Below, in pieces: positions 7,254-11,796 of a DNA stretch of 11,796 nucleotides. The notes beneath the pieces were generated by a model that had not been told where the DNA came from, made no database searches, and saw only the letters and a list, made by a program, of their open reading frames with translations. This DNA comes from Candidatus Omnitrophota bacterium (lineage in GTDB: Bacteria; Omnitrophota; Koll11; JAHIPI01), in assembly GCA_028718265.1 (NCBI GenBank), contig JAQUMG010000039.1, forward strand, positions 1 to 11,796, given 5' to 3'. The position numbers and the translations under genes are program-made. The number at the start of each line of letters is the position of its first letter. Positions within the stretch are counted from its first letter, which is position 1.

Positions 7254-10200
7254 TTAGGGTCTGATCCTGCGCTTTGCAAAGAATTCTTCTGTGGTAATAT
7301 AAATCGCCGGTATTACTATGAGTGTTAAAAATGTCGCAACAGTAAGGCCTCCCATAACTGTTATCGCGAGCGGAGATTGCATCTCCGAGCCTTCGCCAAG
7401 GCCTAGGGCAAGAGGAATAAGTCCTAAAATTGTAGTGCACGCCGTCATAAGGACAGGTCTCAGGCGCATGGCTGATGCTTCTACAGCGGCATCATATATA
7501 TTTTTTCCGTCTTTTCTAAGCATATTCATGCAGTCTATTAAAACTATACCGTTATTCACGACTACTCCGCCGAGTATTACAACTCCAAGGATAGAAATTA
7601 CATTAACGGTGGTCCCGGTTACGAGAAGAGCAAACGCAACTCCTATTATAGATAGCGGCACCGTAAACATAATGAGAAAAGGCTGCCAAAGCGATTCGAA
7701 TTGAGCGGCCATTACCATATATACAAGAATTATTGACAGAATAAGCACAAAGACAAGGCTGTTAAATGAATCTTTCATCTGTTCCTGCTCACCGGTCAGC
7801 TTCGGCTTAGGATACCCGCTTGGCACATTTACCCTGGCTATGGCAGCTGAAACATCTTCAACGACATCATTTATATTACGATTAAACACGTTGGCAGATA
7901 CCAATATGGTTCTTTCCTTGTCGATTCTTTTTATTTCACTTGGCCCCTTGCCCTGTTTCAATTCGGTAACTGCGTTCAGGGCAACCTCTGTGCCGTTGGG
8001 GGAAATGATCCGTAATTGTCTTATCGAGGCAAAATTCTTTCTGTCGGCTTCTCTTAATCTTACTCTGACGTCGATTTCCCTTCCCTCTTCTTTGAATTTT
8101 GTAGCAACGAAGCCGTCGACGGCGATTTGGGCCGTCCGCGCTATATCATAAACGGAAAGATTATACAATGCCGCTTTATCCCTATTGACTATTATCTTTG
8201 TCTCCGGAGCGGGTTCTTTCATGCTGCTCTTTGCATTATAAACGCCTTTTACTTTACCGACCTCTGTAATTATGGAATTTGCTATGGCGTCCAGTTTTTC
8301 CAGATCCGTCCCCTTTACTTCTATGACAATGGGTGCCCCTCCCTCCTCCTGAAAAGCCGAAAAGATTACGTTTTGGGAAAGAACATAAGCAATTTCCGCA
8401 CCTTCCGTCTCGACCGAATCTAACTTATTCTTTAAATCCTGAATAAATCTGTCTGTACTGATCTTTCTTTTCGGTTCGAGGCTTACGACTATCTGCGCCT
8501 GGCTGGGTTGAAGCATCTCTATACCGCTGGAAGAGGTGGATTCTTCTTTATTGGAACCAACGGTAGTACTTACGGTTTTTACATATTTCATGCCAAGTAT
8601 GACCTGTTCCGCGCGGTGAGCTATTTCGTTTGTCACGTCAAGCCTGGTACCGGCGGGCATATCGAGTTTTATCAGGAATTGGCCTTCATCCACCTTGGGC
8701 ATAAACTCTTTTCCGATAAATAAAAATAATATCAGGCTGAGAAGAAAAGCTAAAAATACGATGCAAAGCCCTTTTTTTCTACTGGCCAGAAAACCTTTAA
8801 GGATTATGGCGTAAAAATCCGACATTTTTTTAAGCCAACTTTTAAAGATAACAAATACTTTAAGATGGCTTATGGCCGTACCTTTACCCGTAATAACAAG
8901 CCTCGGTATTAAAGTAAAAGCTACTATCGTAGAAACTAGCAAAGAATATGTTACGGTAAGTGCCAGTTCATTGAATATCTGACCGGCTACGCCCACTATA
9001 AATACCATAGGGAGAAATACCGCCACCGTAGTCAGTGTGCTGGCGGAAACGGCGCCTACCATTTCGTCGGTACCTATCTCGGCTGATTTCATGATATTCT
9101 CATTAAGTTCATCGCGGTGGCGGAAAATATTTTCCAGAACAACTATTGCACCGTCGACAAGCATCCCGACGCCCATCGCCAGCCCGCCGAGTGATATCAT
9201 GTTAATCGTTATTCCCGAAAAATACATCAGGCAGAACGTTCCGATTATTGATATCGGTATTGTCGTCGCCACTATCAAAGAATCTTTAACGTTCATAAGA
9301 AAGAACAGGAGGACTAATATCGCCAACAAGCCGCCCTGCCAGGCGGCATCCGCTACGCCGCCGATCGCGTTTTTAATAAATTTCGACTGATCATAAACTA
9401 TGTCTACCTTGACATTTGCCGGCAGTATCTCCTCTACCCTCTTTAATTCTTTCATGACCTTTTGGACTGTCTGTATGGTATTCGCCTCGGCCTGCCTTTG
9501 AATGGCTATTGATACGTTTTCCTTACCGTTATAACGAGAGTAGCTGGTCTTTTCCTTAAAGCTGTCTTTTATGACTGCGATATCGTTCAATTTTATCGCA
9601 CGTCTTCTTTTGAGTACGCTCTCATCTTCGCGTTTTTCCGCAGACCCGTTCTCTTCGCCTTCATCAAGAGTAACGACTGTCGCGTTTATGTCGGAAACGG
9701 CCTTAAATTCACCCATTGTCCTTATGAGCCATTCAAAAAATTCTTCTTCAGTCGTCCCTGCCGGATAATTCAGGTTAGAATTGGTGAGTGCATTAACTAT
9801 TTCCGTAAGACTTATATCCGATGCCTGCAAAGCACCTTCGCTTACATTGACCTGGATCTCTCTTTCGATGCCGCCGGATATTGAGCAGGAAGCGACGCCT
9901 TCTATTTTTTCAAGCCTGTCTTTCAGATAGTCTTTAGCAATCTCATATAATTCATTCAGCGGTCTGTCTCCGCTTACGCTAAGAGTCATAATGGGAAGTG
10001 CGAACGGATTAAATTTCATCACGAGAGGCTCTTCGGCATCTCTGGGCAATCTCTCTTTTATGAGATCGATTTTTTCCCTCATGCCAAGGGCCGCGAAGTT
10101 CATGTCCGTGCCCCAATTAAATTCTACCGTTACTATGGAAGTCCCCTCGCGGGAGGTAGAGACAACGCGCCGTGCGTTTTTAACGGTACCGACTGCTTCT

Positions 10201-10403
10201 TCTATTAATTTGGTGATTAATGTTTCTACTTCTTCCGGCGCAGCATTTGAATAATTAGTTACTACAGAGAGCTGCGGGTATGTAATCGGCGGGAAAAACT
10301 CCTGCGGCAGACGGAACCACGATATAACGCCTAAAAGAATAACGGCAAGATAAATCATTGTTACCGTTACGGGTTTTTTTATAGAAAAACCTGCTAAACT
10401 CAT
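7254..10403 (-). CDS. RND efflux permease 1 (AcrB/SwrC-like, VDGA type)
   Basis: A protein of 1049 aa, full length, starting MSLAGFSIKKPVTVTMIYLAVILLG. Layout: TM1 11-30; periplasmic domain 31-350; TM2-TM6 about 355-500; TM7 545-563; second periplasmic domain 564-880; TM8-TM12 882-1036. TM4 has GMLVDGAIVVLEN with Asp417; the glycine after it is also typical of metal-exporting RND proteins, but the rest of the protein lacks the CusA/CzcA pattern. TM10 has GGVVVNNGIVLID (945-957), and RLRPVLMTACTTILGLIP lies at TM11. A charged stretch (246-268: EGEEN, AEKREDES, KRRR) replaces the short hairpin expected before KLNDIAVIKD and looks like an insertion of about 15-20 residues. The start at 10403 has AGAGG about 10 bases upstream and lies 25 bases after the adaptor stop. 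Permease 2 follows after 11 bases. It probably forms a homo- or heterotrimer that collects substrate from the periplasm or membrane and passes it to the adaptor and TolC channel. Confidence 0.95.
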   Translation of the reverse strand: MSLAGFSIKKPVTVTMIYLAVILLGVISWFRLPQEFFPPITYPQLSVVTNYSNAAPEEVETLITKLIEEAVGTVKNARRVVSTSREGTSIVTVEFNWGTDMNFAALGMREKIDLIKERLPRDAEEPLVMKFNPFALPIMTLSVSGDRPLNELYEIAKDYLKDRLEKIEGVASCSISGGIEREIQVNVSEGALQASDISLTEIVNALTNSNLNYPAGTTEEEFFEWLIRTMGEFKAVSDINATVVTLDEGEENGSAEKREDESVLKRRRAIKLNDIAVIKDSFKEKTSYSRYNGKENVSIAIQRQAEANTIQTVQKVMKELKRVEEILPANVKVDIVYDQSKFIKNAIGGVADAAWQGGLLAILVLLFFLMNVKDSLIVATTIPISIIGTFCLMYFSGITINMISLGGLAMGVGMLVDGAIVVLENIFRHRDELNENIMKSAEIGTDEMVGAVSASTLTTVAVFLPMVFIVGVAGQIFNELALTVTYSLLVSTIVAFTLIPRLVITGKGTAISHLKVFVIFKSWLKKMSDFYAIILKGFLASRKKGLCIVFLAFLLSLILFLFIGKEFMPKVDEGQFLIKLDMPAGTRLDVTNEIAHRAEQVILGMKYVKTVSTTVGSNKEESTSSSGIEMLQPSQAQIVVSLEPKRKISTDRFIQDLKNKLDSVETEGAEIAYVLSQNVIFSAFQEEGGAPIVIEVKGTDLEKLDAIANSIITEVGKVKGVYNAKSSMKEPAPETKIIVNRDKAALYNLSVYDIARTAQIAVDGFVATKFKEEGREIDVRVRLREADRKNFASIRQLRIISPNGTEVALNAVTELKQGKGPSEIKRIDKERTILVSANVFNRNINDVVEDVSAAIARVNVPSGYPKPKLTGEQEQMKDSFNSLVFVLILSIILVYMVMAAQFESLWQPFLIMFTVPLSIIGVAFALLVTGTTVNVISILGVVILGGVVVNNGIVLIDCMNMLRKDGKNIYDAAVEASAMRLRPVLMTACTTILGLIPLALGLGEGSEMQSPLAITVMGGLTVATFLTLIVIPAIYITTEEFFAKRRIRP

Positions 10404-10428
10404 TACTTATATTCCTCTCCATAACACA

Positions 10429-11577
10429 TTATTCATTTCCCGTGTTTGGCAATATCTCTATGGTTGCGCCGTCCTTTATACTCGATTTTGCCTCGGGGGT
10501 TTCAAGTACGATTTCCTGGCCGTCTTCGAGTCCCTCGCTTATAAGGGCATTTTCTTCGTTGGCCCGTTCCACTTTGACAGGCATTACTTTTGCGGTAGCC
10601 TCTTCAAATCCGGCGGGGCTCTTTTTCGCTTCGCCCTCGGGCCTCACGACGCCGAAAACCGCATAGCCATCCTCGGATTTCTGCAGCGCTTTACGCGGTA
10701 TTACTATCGCGTCTTTCTTTTCGAATATCATGATATCCGCTTTCGCAAACATTCCCGGCTTAATAGTCCCTTTTTCATTGGGAACCAGCATCTTCACCGT
10801 CTGAGTACGGCTGCGGCCCTCCAGCATAGGAGATACCGAATCTACCGTGCCCTCGAATACGTCATCCGGAAAGGCCTCTATCATTATTTTCGCTGTTTGC
10901 CCCGTCTTTACTTTATCCATATCCTTTTCGATGATGCCGACTTCGCAAAAAACGTTATCTATATCTACAAAAATAGTCACTACATCGGTCGGGGAAGCAA
11001 GCTCGCCCTCATTAATCTTCTGGGTTCCTATAAAACCATCCGAAGGCGCGTAAAAATTTTTCTTATTCAGACTCGCCTTGGCCGTCTCCAGTTCCAGCTC
11101 CGCTTCTCTGAGTTTGTCGTTTGTAATAGCGCCGAGATCGCGCAGGGTTTTATTCTTATTATATTCTATCTCGACATACTCAAGTTTAAATTTTTGCTCG
11201 TCCTGCTCCTGGGAAACTACGAGATCGCCCTTTTTTATGCTATCGCCTTCCTTGAAATAAAACCTGGAGATCCTTGCGGCCTCGTCAAATTTTACAGGTA
11301 TCTCTTTAAGGCCTTTTATAGTACCGAAAGATGTCACAAAATCCTGATAATCGGTTTTTACGACCTTTGTCGTTTTTACCGGAATAGCTGCTTCAAGCGG
11401 AGCTTCGCCTTCCTTTTGAGCTCCTTTACCTTTAAAAATATTCTGCAAGGTCATCTTGGCCCCGCCCTTTTTGGGCATATGAGTCCACCCCCACATAATT
11501 AGAGCGCCGACGAGAACTATAGATATAATTATCAGCCGTTTATGTTTCTGGAAAAACTGGGTTTTAAAAAATTTCAT
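10429..11577 (-). CDS. RND periplasmic adaptor (HlyD/MFP family)
   Basis: A protein of 382 aa linking the RND permeases to the outer membrane channel. Residues 14-31 form a hydrophobic N-terminal anchor (RLIIISIVLVGALIMW) after a basic start. There is no lipobox cysteine, so it is membrane-anchored and not a lipoprotein. Residues 35-63 are a linker. The lipoyl-like half-motifs are at 92-125 (FKEGDSIKKGDLV) and 174-200 (NFYAPSDGFIGTQKINEGELA). The helical hairpin between them (126-172, with turn LRDLGAITNDKL) is short, roughly a heptad less per helix than usual. The beta-barrel (203-285) ends in KPGMFAKADI, and the membrane-proximal domain (286-378) contains AIVIPRKAL and an insert rich in Glu, Lys, Ala and Pro at 312-328. 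GGAGG (11585-11589) 7 bases before the ATG fixes the start. It is the second gene of the operon, 25 bases from each neighbour. Confidence 0.93.
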   Translation of the reverse strand: MKFFKTQFFQKHKRLIIISIVLVGALIMWGWTHMPKKGGAKMTLQNIFKGKGAQKEGEAPLEAAIPVKTTKVVKTDYQDFVTSFGTIKGLKEIPVKFDEAARISRFYFKEGDSIKKGDLVVSQEQDEQKFKLEYVEIEYNKNKTLRDLGAITNDKLREAELELETAKASLNKKNFYAPSDGFIGTQKINEGELASPTDVVTIFVDIDNVFCEVGIIEKDMDKVKTGQTAKIMIEAFPDDVFEGTVDSVSPMLEGRSRTQTVKMLVPNEKGTIKPGMFAKADIMIFEKKDAIVIPRKALQKSEDGYAVFGVVRPEGEAKKSPAGFEEATAKVMPVKVERANEENALISEGLEDGQEIVLETPEAKSSIKDGATIEILPNTGNE

Positions 11578-11584
11578 TTAAATA

Positions 11585-11589
11585 CCTCC
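11585..11589 (-). promoter_or_regulatory. Ribosome binding site of the adaptor gene
   Basis: GGAGG on the minus strand, 7 bases before the ATG at 11577, in the 25-base gap after the outer membrane factor stop codon. It is the strongest such site in the export operon and decides the adaptor start. Confidence 0.75.
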
Positions 11590-11602
11590 GATTTTCGGCA
11601 GC

Positions 11603-11796
11603 TTAGAAGTAATTTTCTATTCCTATCGCTCTGTTCAGGGCTGCTATAGATATATTAAGGCTGGCTTCCGCTTCGCAATAAAGCGTTTCTGCCTCCAGAA
11701 GCTTGACCACAGTATCAAAAATCCCCGACAGTTCGCTTTCTCCCATACTGCTTTTGAATTTAAGTATCTTGAATTCTTTTTCGCGGAATTCTTTCT
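11603..11796 (-). CDS. TolC-family outer membrane efflux protein, C-terminal end (runs off the right edge)
   Basis: The last 63 codons and the stop of a gene entering from the right edge, found by translating the minus strand. The peptide reads KEFREKEFKILKFKSSMGE, then LSGIFDTVVKLLEAETLYCEA, and ends SLNISIAALNRAIGIENYF. This is the final helical pair of outer membrane efflux (OEP) proteins: a G-E-x-x-L-S step, a 'hydrophobic, L-L-E-A-E-x-x-Y' helix, and the closing pattern A-x-x-x-L-N-x-A-I-G. TolC-type proteins form trimeric channels through the outer membrane and periplasm that dock on the adaptor. The position just before the adaptor and RND genes (25-base gap) strongly supports this identification. 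The N-terminus, signal peptide and possible lipid anchor are outside the window. Confidence 0.82.
   Translation of the reverse strand, partial: KEFREKEFKILKFKSSMGESELSGIFDTVVKLLEAETLYCEAEASLNISIAALNRAIGIENYF

Noticed and set aside
7243..7440. 66-codon N-terminal extension of RND permease 2
   Set aside because: It overlaps the C-terminal coding region of permease 1 and has no RND-like sequence. The ATG at 7242 gives the normal family N-terminus and has a ribosome binding site at the preceding stop codon.
7254..10403. RND permease 1 as a heavy-metal (CzcA/CusA) exporter because of VDGA in TM4
   Set aside because: The TM10 motif VVNNGIVLID and the overall pattern match multidrug-type SwrC-like RND proteins, and no methionine or histidine metal-relay pattern is evident.

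Overview
The window carries seven genes, all read on the minus strand, with short gaps and almost no non-coding DNA. Transcription runs from the right end of the window to the left. Base composition is mid-GC by eye. The tripartite RND export system, including an outer-membrane TolC-family component, indicates a diderm (Gram-negative) bacterium. The tight packing and the NdvB-like GH94 protein would fit an uncultured diderm lineage such as Omnitrophota or a relative, but that placement is only a guess.

Right half (11796 to 4048): an RND export operon in the order TolC-family outer membrane factor (only its C-terminal 63 residues are in the window), periplasmic adaptor (382 aa), RND permease 1 (1049 aa) and RND permease 2 (1064 aa, start corrected to 7242). 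The gaps are 25, 25 and 11 bases, so one transcript is very likely. The two permeases are full length but differ in their proton-relay motifs (VDGAIVVLEN versus VDNAIVVIEN). This suggests a heteromeric pump of the MdtBC kind rather than a recent duplication. The substrate cannot be told from sequence.

Middle (4047 to 3923): the only intergenic region longer than 25 bases. Its 125 bases are packed with palindromes: an imperfect 8-bp hairpin, a 13-bp inverted repeat with the core GGGGACA and a 25-base spacer, and a 5-bp hairpin abutting the ribosome binding site of the next gene. It looks like a REP/MITE-type mobile repeat dropped between two operons.

Left half (3922 to 1): a tightly coupled trio. 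First is a stand-alone GH94 glycoside phosphorylase-like protein (765 aa, GTG start) of the branch that resembles the C-terminal domain of cyclic beta-1,2-glucan synthase. Next is an exported, extremely Lys/Glu/Ala-rich coiled-coil protein (462 aa) built of 29-residue repeats and ending in one TPR unit; its ATG overlaps the GH94 stop as ATGA. Last is the start of an HtpX-type M48 membrane protease (77 residues in the window), whose ribosome binding site lies inside the end of the coiled-coil gene. The grouping suggests an envelope-related function for the coiled-coil protein, but no described pathway unites the three.

No tRNA, rRNA, CRISPR array, insertion sequence with a transposase gene, or attachment site was seen. 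The most unusual items are the repeat-built coiled-coil protein in its coupled trio and the palindromic intergenic element.
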